A DNA stretch of 64,000 nucleotides from Ascaris suum. Taxonomy: Eukaryota; Nematoda; Chromadorea; Rhabditida; Ascarididae. The position numbers and the translations under genes were made by a program. The stretch is taken from assembly GCA_013433145.1 (NCBI GenBank), contig CM024182.1:6462974-6526973 (forward strand), in the 5' to 3' direction. This document shows, one piece after another, positions 1 through 23,423 of the stretch. Each line of letters starts with the position of its first letter. The stretch's first letter is position 1. Under the pieces are notes generated by a model. The model saw only the letters and a list, made by a program, of their open reading frames with translations, did not search any database and was not told the origin of the DNA.

Positions 1-244
1 AAAACCTCATCATACAAAATACACGCATACACATACATAACCAATGCTATTCAACGTCATACATTCGTGTTGATAATTGCTCTACTGATCTAGGTTGCTG
101 TCTAGCAAAGAAATTTTATTGATAGAGGTTGAAAGAGTTTAGAGGTAGGATATGCTCGCTAAAAGTTACGGGCTTTAGAAAAAAAAAACATTAATTAACA
201 TAACATTTAAAAAAAGGTATACAAATATATTAATGATTACTTAC
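1..244. other. Intron of the Pez-like gene at the window edge
   Basis: The donor of exon 245-379 reads ATT|GTAAGT on the minus strand, so this stretch is the start of the next intron. It is AT-rich and shows no credible exon. Confidence 0.7.
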
Positions 245-11501
<11,257 letters not shown>

Positions 11502-11505
11502 CCTC

Positions 11506-11507
11506 CT
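11506..11507 (-). other. Candidate SL trans-splice acceptor of the Pez-like gene
   Basis: On the minus strand ATTATTTAG is followed by GAGG and then ATG (11499-11501). An acceptor 4 bases from the start codon fits spliced-leader addition. A cis-spliced 5'UTR intron would look the same. Confidence 0.55.
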
Positions 11508-11617
11508 AAATAATTCACTCATCTTTAATTTCCCAATTGATGAAATTTATTGCAGTAGAGAACTCATTCGGTAATTAATGTAAAATTAATGTATACAATT
11601 GAATAAATTACAATTAA

Positions 11618-11677
11618 TGACGTCATCTCGAAAGAATTGATCAGATGACGTCATCGAATATCTCTGAAATGACGTCA
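11618..11677. promoter_or_regulatory. Triple CRE palindrome array upstream of the Pez-like gene
   Basis: Three perfect TGACGTCA palindromes, each inside ATGACGTCAT, lie at 11618-11625, 11646-11653 and 11670-11677. Start-to-start spacings are 28 and 24 bases. They sit 117 to 176 bases upstream of the predicted ATG at 11501 and about 110 bases upstream of its acceptor. TGACGTCA is the established binding site of CREB/ATF bZIP dimers. That they control this gene is inferred from position only. Confidence 0.75.
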
Positions 11678-12514
11678 TTGAATAAAGATTAGCCAACAGC
11701 ACTTTATGAAAGTTGTAACACTGATCAAGGAATTTTACAGTACCACCCTCTGTTTAGATCTGATTTCAGAGCGAAACTCCATAACTAAGATTTGAATAAG
11801 AGAATATCGTTTTCTTGAAGGCATATGCATGTGTATAGGTGATGACGATACCAGAAGGCGTCCTCATGATTTATGAAGCAAAATAGAAAAGCGCGCCAGT
11901 GGTTAGCACAATAAGCGCTTTAGTAATCTTCGTTGCCTATACCAATTCACCGACAGCAAGATTTGATGCACTGAGCGGAATGCCCATTTCAAAACCCGCA
12001 TAAGCATCTCGAGGTCTAGGGAAAGATGAGTGGAGGTAAAGGATGAGAGAAGAAGGGAGGGGGCAAAATCCTCGACATCTTTTAATGACATTACAATTTG
12101 CAGCTATAAGAGAAGCAATAAATTTTTAGCGCATTTCTGATCATTACGCAAATTCTCCGTTATTTCTTCCGTTTTTTTTATTTCTTTTCACTTTAAATAG
12201 TTTTCATGTAATTTTGAAGTAATTTTTGCGCTTTCTCTCTCAAATTATACACATTGGCAATCATCCAGAAATTTTCAGAAATTTTTATTCGATAGCCAAG
12301 CGCATATTATCTTCTTCCAAAATTTTTCTTGCGTTTATTCACATTTTTGAGGCTAAAATTAAATCGCTCATAATGGCCAAGAAGCGGTTTACGCATTTGT
12401 TATGCGTATATATTACGCAGAAATTAAGTACAATCGAAATATATCATAGTGTAATGGTAACATTATCGTATCTTAGACACTAAACGTTACCACATAAAAC
12501 AAACAATTATATCA

Positions 12515-13390
12515 ATCATAATTAATAATAGGTATATTAGCAGTAATAAATAGTAATAATAATAGCAAAAAATACTGATAACAACAATAGTAAAAATGAT
12601 TAATAATAAAACTGTAATAAAATTAACAGAAGTAACTGATAACAATAATTATTAATTATGATAAGAATTTTAGATATTGGATATGTATTCGATGAAAGAG
12701 AAACGAAAACATCACAACATATTATTGAAAATCTGAAACGTTCACTTTTTTAAGCGATGAGGCATTTTAATGAAATAGATCAATCATCAACTCCAACCTT
12801 ATAATGGAATGGATCAATTATCAACTCCAATCTTATAATGGAGTGGATCAATTATAACTCCAACCTTATAATGGAATGGATTTATAACTCCAATCTTATA
12901 ATGGAATGGATTAATTATCAACTCCAATCTACGTATTTGATTGGACTAATATGTTACTATTCCTTTAATGGAATGATCTTATCAGAATTGATAACGTTGA
13001 AATGCTTTTGATCAAACTGCTCAATAATAATTCATTAATAATAGTAATAATAAAGGTGATAAAATAACGATATCAATAATTGATAACGATAACAGTAATA
13101 ATAAAAATAAAATCAAATAGTAACAGAATAAATGATAAAAATAATAATAGTAAAATAATAGTAATAAGTAGCAACAATATTAATCGAAACGACAACGGTT
13201 ATCAACATTAATAAAAATTATTGATAATGATAACTGACAGCAATGATAAATAACACTGAAATGATAATAACGAATAATGAAGTAATAAAAACAGCAATAA
13301 CAATATTGATGAAAATAACAGTGATAAAAACAGTAACAGTAGTATATTAGTAAAAACCACAGTAGTAAAAATAATAATAATTAAATATAA
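12515..13390. repeat. Low-complexity TAA/TAG-rich tract
   Basis: Long runs of imperfect AATAATAGTAATAA-like triplets flank the minisatellite at 12779-12945. No coding signal is present. Confidence 0.75.
12779..12945. repeat. ~40-50-base minisatellite
   Basis: Four to five copies of a unit built on CTCCAATCTTATAATGGAA and GGATCAATTATCAA, with small deletions between copies. Confidence 0.85.
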
Positions 13391-14608
13391 TATATATATT
13401 TTAAGTAGGATCATAAAAATTTCAAAATCTCTATTATGAAAAAGATTTCACTAGAGTTGATAGGATGGATTGTAACTTTTTTGGTGGCTCTATGAGATTC
13501 GTCGAATCACCAAAAAAAAAAAAGAATTGCAAAATAGACCCTTCATCGACCTAAATAAAGCCTCTTAGAGACATAAGAAATTGTGCATTATATATAGAGC
13601 GTTAAGAAAATAAAACATGCCAATCCTTATCACCGATTGATACACATAAGAAAATCGTCCCGTCTATCATTCAACAAGAAAAATTGGATAATAACTTATG
13701 AGTATTCGAATATTTAAATAAGATAAAAAAAGTACTTTTTAATAATGTTAAATTCATAGAATAAAGACGACATATTTTTTATTTAGTGGAAAGCCATTGG
13801 GTGCACATCGATGATAATAGATTTCTTGAATATTTCGCTTGTAAATAAGTTTTATTTTCATTAAAAAATATTAAAAGTGAGTTCAATTAGAAATGCCTAT
13901 ATTATTAGCATTACAATATATTAAATGACAATTCATTGATAATTATACAAAAAATTCCATTAAATAAAGGTAACTTAACTGAAATTGAGGTAACCTGGAA
14001 GAGGTATTTTAATGTTACGCTTTGAGTGACTTTTAGATTTCAGCATATTTATGGAAATATTTTATAAAATGCCGGCAACAAGCATCATAAACCTTCGCAT
14101 CAACTTTCATGCCGTTTTACGATAGAGAAGAATATTTTATGAAATACGTAAAAATTATTGCCATCGATTTAAACATATAAAATTCACAATTCAAGGTAAC
14201 TCATACCTGTTCAAGTTGTTGCGTAGATAACATTAAACAACTCTTCGATTCATCTCGTCTCTGAAAGTAATTAACTTTTGCAGTAGGTAATTACATTTAC
14301 AATAGGAGATTATCGCGACGTTATCAACCAATATCAAAACAAAGCATTGATGGATACTTAATTTGATCTTAGCAGCGAAATAAATGCTGCTGCCGCCAAC
14401 GATTGCAGATCGGCGGATATCCCATCGATTGCTGAGATCACTCCATAGAACACAAAGAATGCAAAGAAATAAGAAATTTTGATAAGCAATTAGATATTTT
14501 AATGACGTTTATGCAAAAATACTTCTCAATCAGGATGAAACAATTCACTCATACAATTTTGCAAAAAAAAACCTAGTAATTTTTTATCCGTATGTATATT
14601 TGCATATT

Positions 14609-14680
14609 TATTTATTTATTTATTTATTTACTTATTTATTTGCTTGTTTATTTATTTATACATTTATTTTTACGTTTAAT
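14609..14680. repeat. (TTTA)n microsatellite, imperfect
   Basis: About 70 bases of TTTA repeats with TTTG and ACTT interruptions. Confidence 0.9.
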
Positions 14681-15844
14681 GTAAATTAGAGAACCACTCA
14701 GAAAAAAGGCTGAATTTTTTTTTTATTCGAAAATAAAGTTGAATTTTAAATGATTATTTATTTATAGATGTATTTAGGTATAGTTCCACCTTTTTGAGTG
14801 CCACCATCGGAAATTTACTGATAGGAAAGAGGGAGGAAAAACATACCTCTATTTCAGGAAAAAGTCCTTGCAAACAATATCGAAAACTACACCTGCTTAA
14901 TTTTCTCATCAATTTGGCAGTCGGTTATCGACTATCGTTTATCTTTTTTTACTTTCAACAAAAATATCACCTAATTGACTCCATGAACGAATGAAGAAAA
15001 TGCGCCAAAGAGCGTGACACGATGTGCGTTTTTATAATGTGGCCATCACAACAATCACTTCCATAAATTATACAAAATAAATACACTCATATTTTGACTA
15101 TATGAATTTTCATAATATTTTTCTGCAAAAGGTTCGTTTATTTTTTTTCAAACCTGATTAATAGAAAAAATTTGACCCGATTGATTGCAAAATATATGCA
15201 GTTGTTTTTTTTTTTTTTGCATCATTTAAATGCCTACAACCTTCCATTTTGAAATTATTCGATAAGCTTCAAATGTAGTAGATGAAAGTAATCTATGATT
15301 TATATTCGAGTGGAAAATCTCATAAATTTAAGCTTAGTTTTTGAGTTGAAAATATTGAACACACAAACAACAATAACGATATGTAAAGAAAGAGATAATC
15401 ACAAAATCACATTTTTAAAAAAAAAAGGAGAAGCTATAGACGAAAATATACGCTATAAGAGATAATTGTTGTATTTTAGTTTATTGAATAAAAAAAATAG
15501 AAATATCATATGGATTTAATGCTGCGATCAATTGTGATCATTGTGATCACCTTGACACTAATAAAATATACCTGTGTTAAAGCAAAAAAAAAAACGATTT
15601 TATTGTAGAAAAAGATAAAATTCATATAAGAATATCTATTTGAAATTTTTTTTAAAAAATGATTTAAAAACGCTAAAATAACAAAAAAAAAAAAACATTT
15701 ACAATAGAACTTTAAATAAAGCTTTTAATTCATTTCGGGCAAATTTTTTAATAGTATTCTCTATATCTTCGTTTTCTGTATGATAAATCAGTTGGCTATA
15801 GATTAAGTTGGAATAGTGCATCGTAAAACATAAATGAAAAAAGT

Positions 15845-16262
15845 TCAAGACCGCACATTCAGAACAAACAACTACCCAATATGGGTCGTGAGTCTATCCT
15901 GAGGCAGAATCGGGAGGAGATAAAAAGGATTGGTGTTCTAATGTATTCATCCCGGGCTTCTAGACTGTTCTTAAGGCAAAGTGGGCTTACGTGTGGCCGT
16001 TGGAGTGCGTGAAGAAATCCGGCAGCGTGAAGTTCGCCGGATGCGACTATGGGATCGTGCCGACGATCAAAGGCATCCTTGTGAACGAGTACCTACTTGT
16101 TTGTTACCTTATTCTATAATTACCTTTCTTGTATAATTGTGATAAACTATTCGCACATTATACTTGTGTCATCTCGCAATTTACTCGACCGCAACTCGAC
16201 AAAGGGTGCAGATCCTCAAGGAGGCCTAGACAGCTAGATGAGCCAAGTGGCGCAGACTCTTA
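15845..16262 (+). repeat. Dispersed repeat, copy 2
   Basis: This is the second copy of the element at 5440-5850, diverged by roughly a quarter to a third of positions by eye, with indels. It lies in the large intergenic region. The terminal structure is unclear. Confidence 0.8.
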
Positions 16263-18132
16263 TATTTTTTGCAAAAGCTCAAAACACTAAAAGAAAAAAT
16301 ACGATATTTCGCGAATTATAAGGCCCGAAGCTCTTGCTCTTGCGAAATTATCACAACCGATATGTGTTCAAGAGAAGCGTTATGTTCCTCAAATTTCAGG
16401 AAACTCACATTAGCGAAAGAAAAGAAAAAATTACGCTATTCGAACAGTTTCAATACGGATAGGCTTATATTTAATGAATGAGATCATAATCGATTGATTC
16501 GCTTATGTCGCTTGTAAATTCACAAATCAAGTCTGAAATTCAAGGTAGAGCTTAAAAGAGGTGGGAGCTTATAAATAATGGAATACGGTAATGTAGCATG
16601 AGTTTACCCCATAATCTATATTAGGGAACCTATAAATTAAACTGCATCATCGTAAAATATTGGAATAGAAAATTTGAAAAACAATTGCATAGTAAATTGC
16701 AAAAAATTTATTTAATCTGTGCAAAAAAATTGCAAATTTTTAACAAATTTTAGTGCAATTCGATAATTCACTACAATATAATATAATTTAAGATTTACTT
16801 AGACGATTTTTTGATTTGCAATATTTAATTTATTACAGTTTAAAAATTACTCAAAAATTACTGCATTCTAGAAGCCGAAAACTGCAATCATGTTACATTT
16901 AATACAAATATGCAATAAATTGTTATAAAAATAGAAGGTATACAATGGTATAGAAAATACCGCTGGTAGATTGGAATACTCTGAAACCGTCTTATTACGA
17001 TGTAAATCAGTCGTTTTCGACAGGTATATGATATGATAAAAGACATGTCAGATATGTGTGATTTAAGAAAGTCTAAAAACGGCAATGAATGTTTTTCTGA
17101 TTAATTCTACTCGTCGGAGTCAATCTATCTATGCGCTGACCAGGTGTCCTCTGAAAGAACCTAGAGACCTACCTGAGGCTGAGAATTAGGCGAAGGAATT
17201 TTTTTCAACTAAACTCCTGTGGACTCTTATACCCTGCATAAGATACAAGTATTCAACACGATAATATTCAAACATGACAACAGTTTTCGAAACAAAACAT
17301 TCAGCAAAACTGTACTATTCAAATATGATGAAAATAAAGAGTAATGACCGTGAGAATGTTCCATGTATTTTTGTGAATGTGTGCGCACATTTATGTGAAT
17401 AATTCCAGGATAGCTCTGGATGGACATGCAACGGGATAATAGTTCGAGTTCAACAATGCAAATATTCCGATGAAAGTGACCGCTAGAAGATCGAAATTCT
17501 GAGAGCTCTAGAAGAATTCATCCTACGCAGATGCAGAACAATGTATAGTTAGAAGTTCTCAACGACCTTGAAGAAGTCCTTGATGAACGAATCATCGACA
17601 TTAAATGAGTGGAAAATTTTACGATTTCTAGAGAATGCATTTCATGTGCTGTTGATTGTAAGCGAAATAAACGTTTTAACGGAGGATAGAATCAACGACA
17701 GCAATACATCAACATCGACCATCTCCCTCCCCAACTTTCCCGTTCCTTCAATTTCCCCACCTAACAAAGAATGGAAATAAGTTTACCTCAACAGGTATGA
17801 AATGATCCCTTAATATTGACATGGAAATAAAGAATGATTGATTTCCATGAGGTTTATAATGCAGAAAAGTGTGAGAAGACATTGGGAGGGGGATGCGCAC
17901 AGTAATCGAACAAACGATGCGTTGAGAGGCATGCTTCAGTGCGGAGCAATGCTGCCCCTCTCGCAAACGTATTTCTCGGCTAGATGCCTTACGCCGCCCT
18001 TTCGCTTGCTTACCTTTCTCTGAGCCCCCATCAACGCACCTTCCACATTGCGACCTACGACCATTATAAACAAAGCACGAACACAAAGCAAATGTAACCA
18101 ATGTTTCGAGAGGTGAAACGGATCGGTAAATG

Positions 18133-18148
18133 TTACCTGCACAGGTAA
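18133..18148. promoter_or_regulatory. Palindrome TTACCTGCACAGGTAA
   Basis: Perfect 16-base palindrome made of two inverted TACCTG/CAGGTA half-sites two bases apart. CAGGTA/CAGGTG is the established core for Snail and ZEB zinc-finger repressors. Function here is inference. Confidence 0.55.
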
Positions 18149-18943
18149 TCCTATTGTTTTCCACTATACGATGGCAAATCTTTTATATTTTTTGCAGTAA
18201 TTTTTTCAGTAGTCGATTATATTGCACAACATTGTACCATGGTTCATAGAATTGTCCGCTCTATATTGAATTCCATTGTGGAAAATTTTAGTTGTATTCT
18301 GTCTCAAATTGGGTTTAAATATTCTAGAAGTGAATTCAACAGCAGAAGGGCATAGTTTGCTGCACGATAAAAAAAAATCACACGAAGTTAAGAAAGAATG
18401 ATTTGCATATTTCAAAAATCAGTAATACGCAGATAGCGCTAAAAGCGTAGGAATGCTAGCGCGGCATGTGTTCTTTGTAATGTTATCAATTACTGAAATC
18501 TATTATAAAAGTAAATAATTGCGTTGATAGAGTGGATTTGTTTATGTGTGCATGCAGGCGAAAATTTGCCGCGGCTTGCTGATTTATTTGCAAGGTCAAT
18601 CTATTTAGCTACAAATACTTTATAGAAGCTGAAATAAATATCACGTGGTTATGAGTTTTCAAGGATTTCCATGCATAAGAAATGAGAACTGACGAAAGGT
18701 GCTTTATTCATCTAATATTTCAGCAAGATGAATGAGTGCAAGCCAGCTTAATGAAGGTAAGTCCAACGATAAAGCTATTCAGATATTCAATGATGGTCGT
18801 TCATTTATTTTTAAAGTCAGCTGCACTAACTATTAGCTATAAGTGATTTACGGCAAAATTCGTTTCATCTCATTTATGTATGCAAATTTTTTGCCGTATT
18901 ACCTCACTCTAACCGTTATTAGTTATCTCACCTGCACGTCTTT

Positions 18944-18955
18944 ACCTGCACAGGT
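18944..18955. promoter_or_regulatory. Palindrome ACCTGCACAGGT
   Basis: Same spacing and centre as the site at 18133-18148. A further CACCTGCA half-site lies just upstream near 18930. Confidence 0.5.
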
Positions 18956-19155
18956 GAAATAACTGATGAAAATTATTGCATAACAATTCGCATATATTCT
19001 TTCAATCGAAATATAAGTTTTATAAGTATTCCATACGTTAGGCGATCTTGATAGCTCATTCTCGGTGATTTGAATTCGTTCAGATGGTGAGGATTTTCTT
19101 TTATGGCTTGCTAAAATTTTACGACATCTACCTTTGCAACATTTCACATAAATCA

Positions 19156-19255
19156 ATCATTGATGTATCATTGCGCGTACCTGATTATTTACCTGATTAT
19201 CACCTGTATGAATTGTTAAGAAATAATCAGGTGGGCACAATAATACATCAATGAT
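19156..19255. repeat. 100-base foldback with 35-base arms
   Basis: The arms 19156-19190 and 19221-19255 are reverse complements with about four mismatches. They begin ATCATTGATGTAT and end ACCTGATTATTT on the inner side. The loop is 30 bases and carries two more ACCTG copies. A MITE relic or a small-RNA hairpin would both look like this. Confidence 0.85.
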
Positions 19256-19797
19256 TTTTGCTAACCTCAATACTTATGCAAATCTTTTATAAAAGTTTAC
19301 GCAAAAATCGATTGAAAACGTATGGAAATTTTTGGATTACTTTAAATGATCTAGAACTCTTTTCACAGTTCATTGATCAAAATGCAAAATGATTTGGCGT
19401 CCGATGGTATAAAATAAACCAACCGAATTTCATTGTTTAGAATACCATCCTATGGTATAAATTAAACCAACTAAATATCTGACTTCATTCTAGATTCTAA
19501 AATACCTTAGAGAGTGATAGATGACCGCCTACTCATACATAGATATGAAACTATCATAGAATCGAAAGCAGCACCACAATAAACCAATTGGGAGGAAAGT
19601 TGGAGGTGAGGAGGAGGGGTTATAGGCGAAGAGACGCATATTTGTATTGGCATCAAATAAGAAAAAAAAAAGGCCGACGCGACAACAACGAGCATAAATG
19701 TGAGCATAGCATACGTGACAATATCTACAAGCAAAACACACTTACAGCAACATTCTACATCAGCATCACGAAATTACGCATGTATCATATTGTTTAG

Positions 19798-19826
19798 ACC
19801 AGGTATATGGCAGGTGTTCACCTGGT
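19798..19826. promoter_or_regulatory. Nested inverted CAGGTG/CACCTG sites
   Basis: CAGGTGTTCACCTG (19811-19824) is a palindrome in the opposite arrangement, and ACCAGGT (19798-19804) pairs with ACCTGGT (19820-19826). Confidence 0.5.
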
Positions 19827-19959
19827 ATTTTATTGAGAATATCAGGAAATGACCACCACTACTGAGGGCGATTTTAGTTCATTATTGAAATCAATTCCTT
19901 GTGTTTGCTGAGAGCCCTGATAAATGAATGAACGATTGATCGAATGAATGTTCATTTAA

Positions 19960-19979
19960 TATGCAAATAAATTTGCATA
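19960..19979. promoter_or_regulatory. Inverted octamer palindrome TATGCAAAT..ATTTGCATA
   Basis: Perfect palindrome of two ATGCAAAT octamers separated by AA. Similar pairs occur at 22004-22035 and, imperfectly, 22121-22140. ATGCAAAT is the established POU-domain octamer; regulatory use here is inference. Confidence 0.45.
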
Positions 19980-20951
19980 AAAGCATATACCTATGGCATG
20001 GCTCGCTTGTGCTTAGATTTCTGGACATAACAGAAATTATCACATTGCAATGCTATCGCATTCATTTCATTAGCCGACTTTGCGAATCCTTATCAAATAT
20101 ACAAATGAACTTGTTAATTAGTTCGACTCTTTGATAAGATGGTTTTGTTAAATTCACTAATGAGGAGTCTTTTATTATAAACAATTTTCAATCGGCACGA
20201 AAATAATGAAATACTCGAAATTATTCGAAATTTTTTTCTTGGAAAATAAATGTGGGAAATAATTTTCAATTTGCCAAAAAAAAATAGTGATCTATGGAAG
20301 TAACTTAAATAGTAACTATCGTAAAAAGTTTATTTTTAAATAAATTTCTCATTAGTGAAGGCTATTTTCCATAATTTTTCCCCATAAAAGAAAAAAAAAA
20401 CAAATTTATTCAAAATTAATCAAAACGTGTCAAAAAAATTACTCAACGAAATCTCAAATTTAGAAGAAAAATATTGGAAGATTTTACTCTATATATTCAT
20501 TTATGGCAATTATGCAATCAATCCTTCCTTCATTAGCAGCTTTGTTTCGTTTTAATTATATGCTGTAAACGTCAATCATATCCGCCTAGATCACAATACC
20601 TCAGAGATCATGAAAGTGTGACTTCATATCAGTGATAAGATGGAACTTTCGAAAACGGCATGTTAGAACCTATAAAGGAGGATACGTAACATCTGCAGCA
20701 TATAACGTATCATAACCACTAAATGAGCATAGAAAGGCTCCACATATTTGCATATCCTTATCAAACCAGATCACATCCCGCATACCTTCGTTCAGCCTCA
20801 GGCACATCATATCGCAACAGATTTTACGTCCGCAGTATATCTTATATCCTGTTAGATGCATTAAGGCTTTTTTTTCTTTCACTGAAAAGGATGGGAGCTG
20901 TATTGCTAAAAGCAGAGCCAACCATAATATCGTGCAACCTGCTCTAATATA

Positions 20952-21016
20952 ACAACACCTGAACAGGTTATGTAATCAAGAGAACAACACCTGAGCAGGT
21001 TACGTAAATAAGAGAC
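20952..21016. repeat. 33-base tandem duplication carrying ACCTGANCAGGT
   Basis: Two copies of AACAACACCTGANCAGGTTA-type sequence, with palindromes at 20957-20968 and 20989-21000, 32 bases apart. Confidence 0.8.
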
Positions 21017-21224
21017 CAAGGTGAACGTTCATCAAATAGAGAGAGAGGTTTTTCCCCTTTTTGATCTTGTGAAATATTCTTTAAGGAGATTTGTTAGAAG
21101 ATTAGTTTGTTTTTGTTTTACTCAAACGTTCACGGAAGGAATGTTGATTATCGGTTTTAACGCTATAATAAAAAACGATATAAGAGTTTTTAGAAGCGAA
21201 AACGATGCGAAAAATTCGCTGCTT

Positions 21225-21306
21225 TATAAGGAGGCGGCGGAGAAAGCGAGAGGGGTTGGGAGTTGGGGGGAAAGGGGACGGAGAAGGTGGGCAGAGGGGG
21301 GGGGGA
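21225..21306. repeat. Purine-rich tract with G-quadruplex-like runs
   Basis: Four G-runs of three or more with short loops lie at 21252-21277, followed by a run of about ten Gs near 21296-21306. The plus strand could form a G-quadruplex. Confidence 0.7.
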
Positions 21307-23004
21307 GAATAATCTGATGCTTTTCAAAATATAAGATTCAGTCTCGCAAAGAGACAAGATCAACGCTATGATTTTCCTCGAAGAAATATTTTCATGTTCT
21401 ATGTATGCAATTTGCAAGTACCTCTAGTGAAGCTTTTCTCAAATGTGATGGTTTTAAGGAAAAAGAGACCCTAGCACACTGATGTTGGCGGTCTATTTAA
21501 CTGCTTAAAACTTAACATTCTCGACTCTCAACTTTCAAAACTTGGCAATGACTAGAAAAAAAGGTCTAAGAAATCATCATGGATGTAATAAGAAGGCATT
21601 AGTAAACATTTCAATCGAGTACTCAAATATATTTTCTAGGTTCAAACTCAGATTGAGAGTTATTCCATTGGATGACCGACCGGTAATACTATTGATATAT
21701 GCAAATAATTATGAATATTTTTCAAATAAGTGCATAAAAGTAATCAATCGATTTGTTTGGCATAGTTGCAGTGCATGTCTACTTTGTGTCTCACTTGAAA
21801 GTATGTGCAACGATAGAATTTAAAAATTTACTCTCATTTGTATAAGAGGTATTATGGGTGTATTTTTCTTTCACCCTCTAACAACATAAATTTATTTGAA
21901 CCCCTCCACTCTCCTCCTGTCTTTCTTGAACCCTCCTCGCTTCCGAAAGAAAGGAAAATATCCGCTAGAAGACAACCATTTCATATCGTAAATTTTTCAT
22001 AAATATGCAAATGAATGAAAGTAACAATTTGCATATAGCGCTTAATCTATTCAGAAAAAAAACCATTACGTTAGCCTTAGCAAAATACTATACAATTGAT
22101 CAAAATGAATTTCAATCAAATATGCAAGTAAATTTGCATATAATTTCGCGCATATAGATCAACACGTAGGCGTATTAATAACTGCACAGACATACACAGA
22201 CACACAACAACAACAATCACTAATCGACTGAATAATTGATGACAAAGCGGTTCGCCGACCAAATATGGGCAATTCCCAAAGTTCACAATCGCAGCTGTGT
22301 TTATTCAAATGGACACGAGTAGAAACATTGCTAGATCAATGCAATACGGTGATGTCTCATTGAGCAAATATTGCAAGACAAAGCAATGTGGAAAAGCGCT
22401 AAAGCGGCAACAATAAAATGATTGCAGTTGTAATTGCAAAAATTTTATCGTATTTATGCAAAATACTTGCAGATTTTGCAATTAAACTATTACAATTAAA
22501 CTTGCAGATTGCAACTATGCAAAATACTTACATTTTATGCAAATTTTGCAATTCTAATCCACTCATAAGATAAACTATCACATAAATATCCGAAAAAAAA
22601 AGAAATAACGCTTTGAATTGCAAGTGATGTTTAGTTCAATGAATGATCAATCGATCAATAATCAAATCGATCGGCGATTGCAATTGCACATTATGATCGA
22701 ATTAAGAAGATGACAAAAATTTGTTGAATATCATAATAATTCAAAAATTTCTATGCACTACGCTATAGATGCACATCTTATAGAAAGAAAGAAAGAAAGA
22801 AAAAATCTAAACTGGTATAATTTTTTTCAGTTGAAACTGTTTTAGTTATTCTATTTACATCATTGTCATATGTCGTGCTCAATTCTTTCGGCTATCTTCT
22901 TAGATCTCATCTAGTTCGCGAGCAAATCTTTTTTTTTTCTTTGAGCTCAATCAACGTCTATTCTCTAGACGATTTTCTCATACAGTTTCATAAAATAATT
23001 TTAG

Positions 23005-23283
23005 TCAAAGATATCTCTAGATCACTATAGAGGTGTTTCTACTATTGATTCACAACAAGCCAAAAGATATCTTAGAAATGAACTAAGAGAAACGGAGAAA
23101 CGATTAAAGGAACTAAAAGATGAGGACGCTCGAGAGAGGAATCTGAAGCGTAACGTCGTTGTCGTTAACAGCAAAGTCTATGGCACGCGCTCATATCAGC
23201 GTTTCCTCACTTGCGTTACAAAGAAATTCGTTGCTGAGAATATTCGTCTTAAATGGTTCAATCAAAAAAAAAGTAATATATAA
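23005..23283 (+). CDS. Possible terminal exon of an unrecognised plus-strand gene
   Basis: An open frame of 92 codons plus TAA begins directly after an acceptor-like sequence (ATAATTTTAG, AG at 23003-23004). It has no in-frame Met, so an ATG-based search misses it. The product is highly charged: a predicted coiled-coil or helix around ELRETEKRLKELKDEDARE (about residues 29-47), then RNVVVVNSKVYGTRSYQRFL and a basic end (LKWFNQKK). Base composition is richer in G and C than its surroundings, and codon use is not simple-repeat-like. An AATAAA lies at 23418-23423, about 135 bases past the stop. I do not recognise the family. No upstream exon could be named. A decayed gene fragment or a chance frame remain possible. 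Confidence 0.4.
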   Translation, partial: SKISLDHYRGVSTIDSQQAKRYLRNELRETEKRLKELKDEDARERNLKRNVVVVNSKVYGTRSYQRFLTCVTKKFVAENIRLKWFNQKKSNI

Positions 23284-23417
23284 GAAAAAGAACTCCTACT
23301 TGAAACAATAGAATGATATGATTCTTGAAGTCAAAATCCTATCAAAATTTAGTAATTAAGACAGCATTAATCCTTTAATCCATAAGAGCTGATGCCTCGA
23401 AGTTAATATCCTTATGA

Positions 23418-23423
23418 AATAAA
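23418..23423 (+). terminator. Candidate poly(A) signal for the 23005-23283 frame
   Basis: AATAAA lies about 135 bases downstream of the TAA of the plus-strand frame. In AT-rich DNA this hexamer is common by chance. Confidence 0.25.

Noticed and set aside
17748..18164. 138-codon minus-strand open frame, the longest outside repeats apart from real exons
   Set aside because: Competing frames exist on both strands, no domain is recognisable, composition is irregular (Cys, Arg and Ser clusters), and no flanking exons fit. Kept only as intergenic sequence.
21542..21823. 93-codon plus-strand open frame
   Set aside because: AT-driven, with no domain, no acceptor or donor that links it to the 23005 frame in phase, and no conserved pattern.
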